Shown here: piece after piece, positions 23,572 through 31,381 of the stretch | Position numbering within the stretch: position 1 is the first letter of the stretch | How the letters are laid out: each line of letters opens with the position of its first letter | Assembly: GCA_944386455.1 (NCBI GenBank) | Contig: CALXBC010000018.1 | Location: 1-47,375 of the forward strand | Direction of reading: 5' to 3' | DNA: 47,375 bases | From: an uncultured Clostridia bacterium | GTDB lineage: Bacteria; Bacillota; Clostridia; Oscillospirales; Ruminococcaceae | Made by a program: the position numbers and the translations under genes | The notes under the pieces: generated by a model | What the model saw: the letters and a program-made list of their open reading frames with translations, nothing else | What the model was told of the DNA's origin: nothing | Databases searched by the model: none

Positions 23572-24423
23572 ATGCAAACGGCATTCAAGCATTCCTACAA
23601 GGATACTCTGCGGGAAAATCTGAGCCTTGCGGTGTATAACACCGGCTATGAAAAATGCCGGAGCGGATATACCTGGGGTCCCGCCGTACGGGACCACTAT
23701 TTGATCCATTATGTGATATCGGGCAAGGGAACGCTGTCCTCCGGCGGAGCAATCTACCCCGTTATGCGCGGGGATCTGTTTTTCATCAAGCCGGCCAGCA
23801 TTGTTTCCTATTCGGCAGACCGGGACGAGCCCTGGGAATACTGCTGGGTAGGCTTTAACGGAACGGAAGCCGACCGTCTGGTCGGACTGACGGATTTTGC
23901 CAAGGGGGTTCCGGTGATCCATTATACAAACCACGATCACTTAAAGCGTCTGCTGCTCAATATCTATAATTCTCACGGCAACAATCCATCCAATGAAATG
24001 AAGATGAGCGGCTTCCTCTACCTGTTTTTAAGCGAGCTGGTCAGCAGCAATGAGCTGCATGCTGCAGGACAGTATTCCAGTGAGCGTTCCTATCTGGAAA
24101 AGGCTATGCGGTTTATCCAACGCAATTACTGTGAGATGATCAGCGTTGACGGTATTGCTGAATTTGCAGGGATCAGCCGCAGCCATCTCTACCGCGTTTT
24201 CATGAAAAACACAGGAATGTCACCCAATGAATATCTTTCTGCCTACCGGATCAATAAGGCGTGCGGCCTGCTGAGGAATTCCGGTCTGAAAATCAATGAG
24301 ATCGCCAGCTCTGTGGGGTTTCAGGACCAGCTTTATTTTTCCCGTGTCTTTAAAAAGATGAAGGGGGTTTCGCCATCCGGTTATTTGAAGCAGTTTCAGC
24401 GTGAGACAAAAGAAACACAATAA
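23572..24423 (+). CDS. AraC-family regulator (likely of galKT)
   Basis: 283 residues: an N-terminal cupin-like sugar-sensing domain (DHYLIHYVISGKG, MRGDLFFIKPASIVSY) and a C-terminal double helix-turn-helix (SVDGIAEFAGISRSHLYRVF, KINEIASSVGFQDQLYFSRV, then FKKMKGVSPSGYLKQF). It is divergent from galK with 147 nt between, so galactose-responsive control of galKT is a reasonable inference. The RBS is GGGGGGAT before ATG 23572. Confidence 0.92.
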   Translation: MQTAFKHSYKDTLRENLSLAVYNTGYEKCRSGYTWGPAVRDHYLIHYVISGKGTLSSGGAIYPVMRGDLFFIKPASIVSYSADRDEPWEYCWVGFNGTEADRLVGLTDFAKGVPVIHYTNHDHLKRLLLNIYNSHGNNPSNEMKMSGFLYLFLSELVSSNELHAAGQYSSERSYLEKAMRFIQRNYCEMISVDGIAEFAGISRSHLYRVFMKNTGMSPNEYLSAYRINKACGLLRNSGLKINEIASSVGFQDQLYFSRVFKKMKGVSPSGYLKQFQRETKETQ

Positions 24424-24459
24424 AAAACGCTTGATATATGAGAAAGGAGTCAACAAACG

Positions 24460-25344
24460 ATGTTTGTTCTTGATGCAACGACAGAGGCAGAAAAAGTGGT
24501 AGACCAGGGGCTTGGAATCCTGGATAAAATATGGAACTTTATTTTTGACAACGGACCGCGCTTTTTGGGGGCTGTTATTGTACTGATCGCCGGTCTCCTG
24601 CTTTGCAAGGCTGCGGGAAAGCTGATGAAGAAGGCACTGAAAAAAAGCCATATTGACGAGACGGCACATAAGCTGATTTTACAGATTGCGGACATCATGC
24701 TGAAGGTCCTTGTACTGTTATGCGCTGCGGGCACACTCGGCATTAACACGACGTCGCTGATCACTCTGCTGGGCGCCGTTGGCCTTGCCGCCAGCCTTGC
24801 AGTCAAAGACAGCCTGGCAAGCCTGGCGGGAGGCTTTATGGTGCTGTTTTCCAAGCCGTTTTCCAAAGGGGACTTTATCGAGACCAATTCCGTTTCCGGA
24901 ACGGTGGAAAACATCACGCTTACCTATACGACCCTGAAAACACCGGATAATAAGAGAATATATATTCCAAATGGGGAGATCTCCACCTCCAAAATCGTGA
25001 ATTATTCGGCCGAGGAAACTCGCCGGCTCGATTTGGTATACTCCATCAGCTATCAGGATGACATTCTTCTGGCCAAAAAAATTCTGGCGGAGATCGTCGA
25101 GAGGTCCGGCCTTGCACTGCCAGACCCTGCGCCTGCTTATCTGGTGGCGGAGCAGGCTGCCAGCTCGGTCAATCTTGCAGTACGGGTCTGGGTCAAGACG
25201 GCAGACTATTGGGATTTGAATTTTTACATGAATGAGCAGGTCAAGCTGGAGTTTGACAAAGCAGGGATCACCATCCCATTCAATCAGCTTGATGTCAACC
25301 TGCATGGAGACAAGGCGTCTGTTACCGGTCACAAAGAGGCGTAA
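24460..25344 (+). CDS. mscS: MscS-family mechanosensitive channel
   Basis: 294 residues. Three membrane helices come first; the third is the Gly/Ala-rich pore helix (LLGAVGLAASLAVKDSLASL), followed by the MscS beta domain (GDFIETNSVSGTVENI, DNKRIYIPNGEIS). Such channels open under membrane tension and release solutes after osmotic downshock. It starts at ATG 24460 with AAAGGAG and may be co-transcribed with the next small gene, 26 nt away. It follows the AraC gene after 36 nt. Confidence 0.94.
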   Translation: MFVLDATTEAEKVVDQGLGILDKIWNFIFDNGPRFLGAVIVLIAGLLLCKAAGKLMKKALKKSHIDETAHKLILQIADIMLKVLVLLCAAGTLGINTTSLITLLGAVGLAASLAVKDSLASLAGGFMVLFSKPFSKGDFIETNSVSGTVENITLTYTTLKTPDNKRIYIPNGEISTSKIVNYSAEETRRLDLVYSISYQDDILLAKKILAEIVERSGLALPDPAPAYLVAEQAASSVNLAVRVWVKTADYWDLNFYMNEQVKLEFDKAGITIPFNQLDVNLHGDKASVTGHKEA

Positions 25345-25370
25345 CAGGCGGCGGAAAGGAGAAATGCGGT

Positions 25371-25688
25371 TTGGATGCTGATTGGGAGGTTTGGCTGGGT
25401 GCCGTTGTGCTCCTGCTGATTGCGGCGATGTCGGTCTACCTGCTGACCGGCAGGGGCAGCTGGCTGGTGGCAGGCTATAATACCGCTTCTCAGGAAGAAA
25501 AGGAACGGTATCATGAAAAAAGACTGTGCCGCGTGGTTGGCGCCGGTATTCTAGGGGTGACAGTCCTCATTTTCGTGCTTCTTTTTATGCCTGAGCCGCC
25601 GTCCTGGTACGGCTGGCTGATAGTTTTGGATCTGGCCGTTACGCTGGTACTCGGAAACACGGTCTGCAAAAAGAAAAATAAGGATTAA
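25371..25688 (+). CDS. DUF3784 membrane protein
   Basis: 105 residues with three membrane segments. The family stretch LTGRGSWLVAGYNTASQEEKERY is visible in part after the first helix, followed by KRLCRVVGAG. TTG 25371 is the start, with AAAGGAG nine bases upstream. The function is unknown. Its stop codon overlaps the stop of the opposing terminase gene by three to four bases, and its natural terminator (25736-25770) lies inside the terminase frame. Confidence 0.8.
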   Translation: MDADWEVWLGAVVLLLIAAMSVYLLTGRGSWLVAGYNTASQEEKERYHEKRLCRVVGAGILGVTVLIFVLLFMPEPPSWYGWLIVLDLAVTLVLGNTVCKKKNKD

Positions 25689-27127
25689 CCGCCGCTGACA
25701 AGCCAGGGGGCTGCTGCCGGCGGCTCGTCCCTCAGAAACTGTCCGGCTGATGCCGGACAGTTTTGCTTTACCGGCTGCAGGATCGGACGGAACATGCACA
25801 TATAGCGCGTTTCGTCATAGATGTGGTCTTCTCCGCCTGTGTCAATGTCTTCTACAAAGCAGCTGTCATAAACAAGAGAAGGAATGGTGCGGATAAAGTC
25901 CCGGCAGCAGTCGAAAACATACAGCATCGGAAAGCCGTCCTCATCAAAAGCGAAACGGTTATGCAGCTGCATTTTCCCGGCGATCCGTTCGTGATCGCCC
26001 TTTTCAAAATAGATGCCGTATCGTTCAAACACCTTTGCGACACAACCGTCTGAACCCCGGCTTTCATCAAAAATTGCGGGGTCGGCAATCCCGATGATAT
26101 GCTGCCCCTTTTCATAGCGGTTTTCATACTGCCGGATCATGGCGGCGGTCTGCTCGGGGGATAGGCGCATTCCTGTGTTGGGCTTTCGGGTCAAACGGGT
26201 GTGCGGGTCCTTTGGGCTGCCATATATCTCTGCATAGCGATACAGTCGTCCGTCTTCGTCCTCTGCCCAGTATCCCACGGAAAAGGGGCGGGAATATCCC
26301 CAGTCAAAGCTGCGGTAACGCCGCCAGCCTTTCGGAATGCGAAAAGCCGGGATGACATGGGTATACCGACGGTCTGCCCTGCATTCTGAGCGAAATTCTG
26401 TAAAAACCTGACCGTCAAAGACGTTCCAGTCCCCGAGCAGCAGGGCTTTTCGCAGTGCTTCAGGCTTTTGCTCCAGCTGAAAGGCATATTCTCTGCCGAT
26501 ATAGGGATTGTCTTTGAGTGTAGCCGGAATATACTGCCGGGTGACCGCGGCGCTGTGTCCCAGCACAGAGGAATAAACCGTTTCCGAATAGATTTGAAAC
26601 GGCTGTTTCCCGTCGATAAAAAGAGCTTTTACCCAGCCATGTCCAACTCCGCCGGGATTGGAGGTGCAGCGGATCCGCGGGCGAATACCGGGCATATTTG
26701 CTGTCCGTACCCTGGTTTTCAGATAATCATAGGTCTCCTGTGTGAAATGGGTCAGCTCGTCGATATAGAGCCGGTGCATCTCTGTCCCCTGATAGCAGTA
26801 CGCGTCCTGCAGGTTCCGGCAGAAGCGAAAGTGCAGGACAGAACCGTTGACTAACAGATAATCATGGCGCTGGGAAACATAATGTCCCAGTTCGGCGGGA
26901 ACAGAAGAGAGCGCCTCCTTAAGCAGCGTATCCTGCAGTTCCGGATAGCTGCGGCGGAACAGATAGCTGTGGATGCCGGGATGCTCCAGTGCATCGATCA
27001 GAGCCTCCATGACGATTGCTTTTGACTTTCCGCCGCCGGCCGCGCCGCCGTAAAGCAGCTCATCCGCCGTGCTTTGATGGAACAAGGCCTGCTTGGGCGT
27101 GGGTTGATAGGCCAGATGTACGTTCAT
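25685..27127 (-). CDS. Phage terminase large subunit (orphan, 3' end probably host-derived)
   Basis: 480 residues. The ATPase motor has Walker A LYGGAAGGGKSKA (near residue 30) and Walker B RLYIDELTHF with catalytic Glu; a TSNPGG coupling motif follows. The nuclease half begins near RSFDWGYSRPFSVGYW, with a later FVEDIDTGGEDHIYDETRY. This motor packages DNA into phage capsids. The last ~25 codons read through a 12-bp terminator hairpin that belongs to the opposite gene, so the natural C-terminus may be lost. It overlaps its small upstream partner by 4 nt. No capsid, protease or tail genes are nearby. Confidence 0.9.
   Translation of the reverse strand: MNVHLAYQPTPKQALFHQSTADELLYGGAAGGGKSKAIVMEALIDALEHPGIHSYLFRRSYPELQDTLLKEALSSVPAELGHYVSQRHDYLLVNGSVLHFRFCRNLQDAYCYQGTEMHRLYIDELTHFTQETYDYLKTRVRTANMPGIRPRIRCTSNPGGVGHGWVKALFIDGKQPFQIYSETVYSSVLGHSAAVTRQYIPATLKDNPYIGREYAFQLEQKPEALRKALLLGDWNVFDGQVFTEFRSECRADRRYTHVIPAFRIPKGWRRYRSFDWGYSRPFSVGYWAEDEDGRLYRYAEIYGSPKDPHTRLTRKPNTGMRLSPEQTAAMIRQYENRYEKGQHIIGIADPAIFDESRGSDGCVAKVFERYGIYFEKGDHERIAGKMQLHNRFAFDEDGFPMLYVFDCCRDFIRTIPSLVYDSCFVEDIDTGGEDHIYDETRYMCMFRPILQPVKQNCPASAGQFLRDEPPAAAPWLVSGG
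25736..25770 (+). terminator. Terminator of the MscS/DUF3784 genes, inside the terminase frame
   Basis: AAACTGTCCGGC (25736-25747) pairs with GCCGGACAGTTT (25752-25763), loop TGAT, then TTTTGC. It lies 48 nt beyond the DUF3784 stop and within the 3' end of the terminase frame. Confidence 0.85.
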
Positions 27128-27384
27128 GCGGTCTGGCCTTCTTCCTTTTCTGCAGTTTCATCCGTGCGCGGGATATGATGCGTGACAACAACCGGAGCCT
27201 GTTTGCCGTCTTCCGGCTGTGTTTCTTCGGTCATGCGGATATCCTGGAGCTTTTTTAAGGTAGACGCCGCTTTGTCAATATCTCCGATCGGAAGGGACTC
27301 GGGGTCTGCGCTCCAGCGGCGCAGCATATCGCACAGTTCATCAACAAGCGTAGATATTTCAGCCTTCTGTTTCTGTTCTTTCAT
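27124..27384 (-). CDS. Small protein upstream of terminase (possible small-terminase role)
   Basis: 86 residues, charged and helical with no clear helix-turn-helix; the C-terminus is Glu/Thr-rich. It overlaps the terminase start by 4 nt, so the pair is translationally coupled. Position suggests a small terminase partner or packaging accessory, but the sequence does not prove it. The RBS is AAAGGA before the ATG. A promoter-like motif shared with the portal gene lies at 27422-27457. Confidence 0.65.
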   Translation of the reverse strand: MKEQKQKAEISTLVDELCDMLRRWSADPESLPIGDIDKAASTLKKLQDIRMTEETQPEDGKQAPVVVTHHIPRTDETAEKEEGQTA

Positions 27385-27421
27385 TTATACGTTCCTTTCT
27401 GTTGCAGCTTGTGTTTTTTTC

Positions 27422-27457
27422 ACAATACCACAGAAAGAAAGAGACATACAAGGACAT
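27422..27457 (-). promoter_or_regulatory. Promoter motif ahead of the terminase genes (shared with portal)
   Basis: On the minus strand GTCCTTGTATGTC (-35 TTGTAT at 27446-27451), an 18-bp spacer and TATTGT (27422-27427). The -35 region and T-rich spacer match those at 33313-33348 upstream of the portal gene. Confidence 0.5.
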
Positions 27458-27536
27458 ATGTGAATATGGCATTATTCATCATGCTTTTTCCGGGGGTTGG
27501 AGCTGCCGTCGTTTAGGGACCTGACACATGATAGAA

Positions 27537-27570
27537 AAACCGCAGGAAGCGGAATAGCTTCCTGCGGTTT
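27537..27570. terminator. Terminator hairpin split from dtxR by element D
   Basis: A 14-bp perfect stem (27537-27550 with 27557-27570). ATGATAGAAAAAC at 27528-27540 is the inverted copy of GTTTTTCTATCAT at 27862-27874, which includes the dtxR stop. Together they suggest one long palindromic dtxR terminator interrupted by the element. Confidence 0.65.
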
Positions 27571-27870
27571 GAGCGTGTCGAAAAAGTCGACACGCTCTCG
27601 GGGGACAAACACAATCACTGCGGCAAAGCCTTGTTCTGCGTTTTCCCCCGACTCCCCTCTTTTCCATCCAAAAACGATTCGCCGAATCATTTTTGGATGA
27701 CACCTCTCCGTTCGCGGCCGTATGTCATGGCCGCGTTGCCGCAGCAGCGGCAACCACATCGAGGTGCTGTGCAGAGCAAACAATAGAATAGATACCGCAG
27801 TTTGTCAAGGCTGCAACTGGCGGCGTATGTCCGCCTGCGTGACGATTTTTTATTTTTTATCGTTTTTCTA
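27571..27870 (+). mobile_element. Terminator-associated repeat element, copy D (300 bp)
   Basis: Begins GAGCGTGTCGAAAAAGTCGA. Its first ~90 bp match copies B and C (through TCGGGGGACAAACACAATCA). The middle is different, with hairpins near 27665-27697 and 27713-27753. The end (CGTATGTCCGCCTGCGTGAC, T-rich, CGTTTTTCTA) returns to the shared sequence. It stops directly at the dtxR stop codon. No protein frame was found inside. Confidence 0.72.
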
Positions 27871-28242
27871 TCATTCCTGATGCTCGGCACCGTGCTCTTT
27901 GATTTTTTGAAAGGTTTCTTCGCTGATGACATGTTCGATGCGGCAGGCATCCTCCACGGCGGTCTTCTGATTGACGCCCAGCCGCATCAGCAGCTGAGAT
28001 ATCGTGGTATGCCTGTCATAAACCGACATTGCGATTTTTTCACCTTTTCCGGTGAGCAGAATATAACCGTCTCCGTCTGTTTCAATGTATCCGTTTTCCC
28101 TCAGATTTTTCATGGCCACACTTACACTGGGCTTGGAATAATCCAGTTCATTGGCGATATCGATGGAACGGACGGCGCCGATTCTGTTGCGCAGCACAAG
28201 GATGGTTTCCAGATACATTTCCGCAGACTCCTGTATTTTCAA
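27871..28242 (-). CDS. DtxR-family metal-dependent repressor
   Basis: 123 residues: N-terminal winged helix (VRSIDIANELDYSKPSVSVAMKNL) and dimer/metal-binding domain, without the SH3 domain of DtxR. Metal ligands are M9 (AEMYLE), H78 (DRH), and C100, E103, H104 (ACRIEHV). The Met and Cys match iron-sensing DtxR/IdeR rather than manganese MntR, which has Asp and Glu at those places. TTG start with GGGAGGG upstream. No metal transporter adjoins. Its terminator appears split by element D. Confidence 0.87.
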   Translation of the reverse strand: MKIQESAEMYLETILVLRNRIGAVRSIDIANELDYSKPSVSVAMKNLRENGYIETDGDGYILLTGKGEKIAMSVYDRHTTISQLLMRLGVNQKTAVEDACRIEHVISEETFQKIKEHGAEHQE

Positions 28243-28292
28243 TAAAGACCCTCCCTTAGATGCGGATGCCCGAAAGGCTGAGATATATTACT

Positions 28293-28312
28293 ATTATATA
28301 CAATTATATACA
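28293..28312. repeat. Tandem 10-bp repeat in the dtxR promoter region
   Basis: ATTATATACA occurs twice in tandem, 51-70 nt upstream of dtxR. The minus strand contains TATAAT within it, so it may be a promoter and repressor site. Confidence 0.5.
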
Positions 28313-28347
28313 ATTTTTCTTCAAAATACAAGAGAAACCTGAAATAC

Positions 28348-29367
28348 TCATGCGCTGTGCAGAGATGGTTTTTTCGGCTTGAGATTATGTCTGATCCAGG
28401 TCACCGTATCTGTTATTGTGCGCAGCAAGTCACGGGGACGGTATCCGAGCTCACTGGTAGCCTTGTCGTGAGAAAAACGGTCGTTGCTTTTGAGCGTATA
28501 CAGGGAATATTTTGTATAAAGCGGTCTGCTTTTTTTTCGTTTTGCATCCAATTGAATAAAAGGAGCTGCCGCTTTTGCCATCCACATTGGCAATGTTGGG
28601 ATTTTTCTGCCGCCGCACACCTTTTTGACCATTGCCAGGACCTCCCGGATTTCATAGTGCCTGTTTGATAAAATATAGCACTCCCCTGTTTTTCCTTTTT
28701 CTGCCGCCAGCAGACAGCCGCGTGCCACATCGCGCACATCTACAAAGTCGTATCCGCCGTTGACGCAGGCAGGGAGCTTCCCTGTCATATAGTCTTTGAC
28801 CAGCTGGACCAGGTGATTCCCAGACGAATCATATGGCCCCAGAATCCCTGACGGATGAACAACAACAGCGTCCAGACCTTGTTTCACAAGGTCAAGGACT
28901 GCCTGCGTGGCTTCCGCTTTTGTTTTGGCATAAGCCCCGACGACCTCCTCTGCGGAAAAATGATCGACTTCCTGCAGCACATCAAGCTTTGTCTTTTCCG
29001 GGATGGCGTGGACGGAGCTGACGTATACCATCCGCACCTGTTTCTCCAGACAAAGCCGGGCAACTGTTTTCGTGCCGTTGACGTTGACGTCGTATAGCAG
29101 AGGAGAAATCTGGCCGGAAATGTCTATGATTCCTGCTGTGTGTATGACAACGGTGCTTTGAGGAGAAATTCCGTTAAACAGCGGCAGTAACGAGCCGGGG
29201 TCGCGGACATCTCCCATAAAATAGGTGACATTTTTATGATTCGTTACAGAAGCAAGCTCTGCCGGCAGAACAAGTCCTCGTACAATACAGTCCTGCCTTT
29301 CCAGCAGCCGGATAATTGTACTGCCAAGATGGCCATGGGCACCGGTAACAATATATGTTTTTTTCAT
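28348..29367 (-). CDS. NAD-dependent epimerase/dehydratase (extended SDR)
   Basis: 339 residues from ATG 29367 (RBS GGAAGGAG); the longer frame to 29463 is promoter DNA. The Rossmann motif TGAHGHLG binds NAD(P); the catalytic YAKTK (YxxxK) is present, preceded by VYVSSVHAI. It resembles dihydroflavonol-reductase-like epimerases. The substrate is unknown. A TetR regulator is divergent from it and probably controls it. Confidence 0.9.
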   Translation of the reverse strand: MKKTYIVTGAHGHLGSTIIRLLERQDCIVRGLVLPAELASVTNHKNVTYFMGDVRDPGSLLPLFNGISPQSTVVIHTAGIIDISGQISPLLYDVNVNGTKTVARLCLEKQVRMVYVSSVHAIPEKTKLDVLQEVDHFSAEEVVGAYAKTKAEATQAVLDLVKQGLDAVVVHPSGILGPYDSSGNHLVQLVKDYMTGKLPACVNGGYDFVDVRDVARGCLLAAEKGKTGECYILSNRHYEIREVLAMVKKVCGGRKIPTLPMWMAKAAAPFIQLDAKRKKSRPLYTKYSLYTLKSNDRFSHDKATSELGYRPRDLLRTITDTVTWIRHNLKPKKPSLHSA

Positions 29368-29465
29368 GATGATAACACTCCTTCCATTCCCAATAAAACA
29401 GATGAAATACCGACAAAAACAAATACAATAAAATGTCATATTGATTTTATATTCTGTACACAATG

Positions 29466-29494
29466 TTGATTATCTTTTCTAATTGTATTATAGT
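29466..29494 (+). promoter_or_regulatory. Promoter of the TetR-type gene
   Basis: TTGATT (29466-29471) and TATAGT (29489-29494) are 17 bp apart in the divergent region shared with the epimerase gene. Confidence 0.5.
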
Positions 29495-29586
29495 ATAAAT
29501 AGAAATGGGATACAATCGTCAATCCCGGGTTAGATAGATGGATATTGAACAAAATAGACGTTTTGTGTTGGAATGGGGTGGCTGTT

Positions 29587-30168
29587 TTGAAAAAGTTTAC
29601 AAATGATCATCGCACACGGGTGACAAAAATGCTGATCCGCAAAGCCTTTACACAACTGCTTGTAAATAAACCCATACAGAGTATATCCATTAAGGAGCTG
29701 TGTGAAAAAGCAGGGATTAACAGGGGAACATTTTATGCGCATTATAAAGACATTTATGATTTGCGCAGTCAAATTGAAGATGAAATGCAAAAAGAGCTTG
29801 AAGCGGCGTTAAAGCCCCTGACAGATCAGGCGGACAAAGGGCTGACTCCCGTGCGAATCACAACGGAGATCTTTCAGTGTCTGAAGGATAATTCTGATCT
29901 CTGTACCGTGACGCTGGGGGAATATGGGGATAAGGATTTTTTTCTGCGTTTACTCAGAATGGGACAGCAAAAATGTGTGGATGCCTATTCAAAATATTTT
30001 GAAACAGTTTCTCCGAAAAAGATAGAATACTTTTATGCTTTTGCCAGTTCCGGCTGTGTTGGCTTGCTGCGGCTATGGCTGTCTGACGGAATGACGGCTT
30101 CCGCTGAAGAAATGGCGCAATTTGCAGAAGATATCATGATGAAAGGAATTGCCTGCCTGAAATCATAA
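29587..30168 (+). CDS. TetR-family regulator
   Basis: 193 residues from TTG 29587, chosen for GGGGTGG five bases upstream; the frame extends to 29545 without an RBS. The N-terminal helix-turn-helix is standard (ISIKELCEKAGINRGTFYAHYKDIYDL). The C-terminal ligand domain is helical. It is divergent from the epimerase gene (219 nt apart), so it likely represses it and itself. Downstream lies element B between convergent genes. Confidence 0.9.
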   Translation: MKKFTNDHRTRVTKMLIRKAFTQLLVNKPIQSISIKELCEKAGINRGTFYAHYKDIYDLRSQIEDEMQKELEAALKPLTDQADKGLTPVRITTEIFQCLKDNSDLCTVTLGEYGDKDFFLRLLRMGQQKCVDAYSKYFETVSPKKIEYFYAFASSGCVGLLRLWLSDGMTASAEEMAQFAEDIMMKGIACLKS

Positions 30169-30205
30169 TTCCCGCTGTGGAATAGAAAAATACAGAGAAT
30201 AAAAA

Positions 30206-30240
30206 AATTGAGACCCTGTTTCACACAGGATCTCAATCCA
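30206..30240. repeat. Direct repeat flanking element B (left), Xre-gene terminator hairpin with T-tract
   Basis: 35-nt copy of the Xre gene's terminator hairpin, one mismatch (30230) from 30461-30495. On the minus strand seven T follow, so this is the complete terminator. Confidence 0.92.
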
Positions 30241-30460
30241 GTCTGTAGAAAAAGGATAAATCATAAAAAATCGTCACGCAGGCGGACATGCGCCGACGAA
30301 GTGACTCCTTGCGAGAAAGCCGGCGGTGAGCAGAGGCAAAGCCTTCTGCGGAGCCGGTTTTTGACTAAAAAGGGGGAGTCGGGGGAAAAACGCAGAACAA
30401 GGCTTTGCCGCAGTGATTGTGTTTGTCCCCCGAGAGCGTGTCGATTTTTTCGACATGCTC
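30241..30460 (-). mobile_element. Terminator-associated repeat element, copy B (220 bp)
   Basis: Exactly 220 bp between two copies of the Xre terminator hairpin. In the Xre direction it begins GAGCATGTCGAAAAAATCGA and ends CCTTTTTCTACAGAC. The interior folds into several hairpins, including a TCGGGGGA/TTCCCCCGA stem and a CCGGC/GCCGG stem enclosing GCAGAAGG. It is about 90% identical to copy C by eye. No protein frame is credible. Confidence 0.8.
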
Positions 30461-30495
30461 AATTGAGACCCTGTTTCACACAGGGTCTCAATCCA
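30461..30495. repeat. Direct repeat flanking element B (right), containing the Xre stop codon
   Basis: 35-nt copy that begins, in the Xre direction, with the last codons and TGA stop of the Xre gene and includes the whole hairpin. Element B replaces the T run after it. Confidence 0.92.
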
Positions 30496-30862
30496 TTTCC
30501 ATCAGAGATTCCAGGATTTTTGTGATTTGTGAGATTCTTTCCGGCTTTTGCACCAGCATGCGGAGAATATCCTTTAGCTCGGGATATTCTTTTATATAGG
30601 ATATATATTCAGCAAGATCGTTGTCAGCAAGAAAAACAGAAAAATCCTGGTCGATCTGACTGCCGCTTGAATTGCCAAGCAGATAGTCAACAGAAACGTT
30701 AAGAAACTTCGCTATTTTAACCAGCACTTCGGCAGAGGGCTTGCTTCGGCCGCTTTTCCAGTCGCTGACGTTGCCCGGCGACACACCGATGGCGTCGGCA
30801 AGCTGTTTGTTTGAGATATTGCGTTTTTCCATAATCTCAAATATTTTAGATACATCTAACAC
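30488..30862 (-). CDS. Xre-family transcriptional repressor
   Basis: 124 residues from GTG 30862 (RBS AGAAAGG). The HTH is IEKRNISNKQLADAIGVSPG-type: NKQLADAIGVSPGNVSDWKS, then KPSAEVLVKIAKFLNVSVDYLLG. The C-terminal 45 residues are helical and may oligomerise. Upstream, twin operators (30899-30912, 30929-30942) lie between this gene and a divergent small gene, one inside the divergent promoter, so it likely represses that gene and itself. This layout is like a phage or island immunity switch. Confidence 0.87.
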   Translation of the reverse strand: MLDVSKIFEIMEKRNISNKQLADAIGVSPGNVSDWKSGRSKPSAEVLVKIAKFLNVSVDYLLGNSSGSQIDQDFSVFLADNDLAEYISYIKEYPELKDILRMLVQKPERISQITKILESLMEMD

Positions 30863-30898
30863 AGTCTCAAACACCTTTCTGTATAAAACGACAAAATT

Positions 30899-30949
30899 TT
30901 CGTAAATACGAATTTTTATCTTGAAAAATTCGTATTTACGAAATATAAT
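30899..30949 (+). promoter_or_regulatory. Twin operator and divergent promoter between Xre and the 94-residue protein gene
   Basis: TTCGTAAATACGAA (30899-30912) and TTCGTATTTACGAA (30929-30942) are each near-palindromes and together form a 19-bp-arm inverted repeat, 30 bp centre to centre. A plus promoter, TTGAAA (30921-30926), 17 bp, TATAAT (30944-30949), has the second operator in its spacer. Confidence 0.8.
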
Positions 30950-31066
30950 AGAACCAAGATATTCTTTGACTACCTCCACAGCAATGATCTGTATGAAAAC
31001 AATTATAACAGATATTGTAAAATTTGCAAGAGAAAACGGGGAAAAAGTCAAATGTAAACGGAAAGG

Positions 31067-31351
31067 ATGATTGTGATGCAAAAGGTGAAGGAAGATCTGT
31101 TTTATGGTGAAAACAAATGTCACCAGCGCTTTGAAGCGGATGAAAACTTTCGGGCTGCAAGCTTGCAGGCTGATGAAAGCATTCGCAGACTGGAAGCCGA
31201 TTTAAAAGGAGAAGATCTCGAAGCAGTACGGGCATTGGAGGACGCGCATGCTCAAATGAATGCAAGTACGGCAATCGAATGCTATGTGGAAGGATTTTTC
31301 AATGCGGCAAGGTTATTTATCGCCATGCTGTATGAGGAGCCAAAAGAATAA
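31067..31351 (+). CDS. Small helical protein of unknown function under Xre control
   Basis: At most 94 residues. GAAAGG lies directly before ATG 31067, so GTG 31073 or ATG 31076 is the more likely start. The protein is acidic and helical with no Cys pattern or membrane helix. The C-terminal part (ECYVEGFFNAARLFIAML) resembles small DUF6809-like proteins. Its promoter contains the Xre operator. The terminator hairpin follows the stop at once and is duplicated around element C. The function is unknown. Confidence 0.75.
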   Translation: MIVMQKVKEDLFYGENKCHQRFEADENFRAASLQADESIRRLEADLKGEDLEAVRALEDAHAQMNASTAIECYVEGFFNAARLFIAMLYEEPKE

Positions 31352-31381
31352 TCTGTTGGCTGCCGGATTTCCTCCGGCAGC
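31352..31381. repeat. Direct repeat flanking element C (left), first hairpin copy
   Basis: 30-nt copy of the upstream gene's terminator hairpin (GCTGCCGGA...TCCGGCAGC), starting right after the stop codon and lacking a T run. It matches 31602-31631 except at 31362. Confidence 0.9.

Noticed and set aside
30208-30525. 105-codon frame across element B
   Set aside because: It spans the direct repeats and the element and has no RBS or family features; similar frames over C and D are also artefacts of the repeat.
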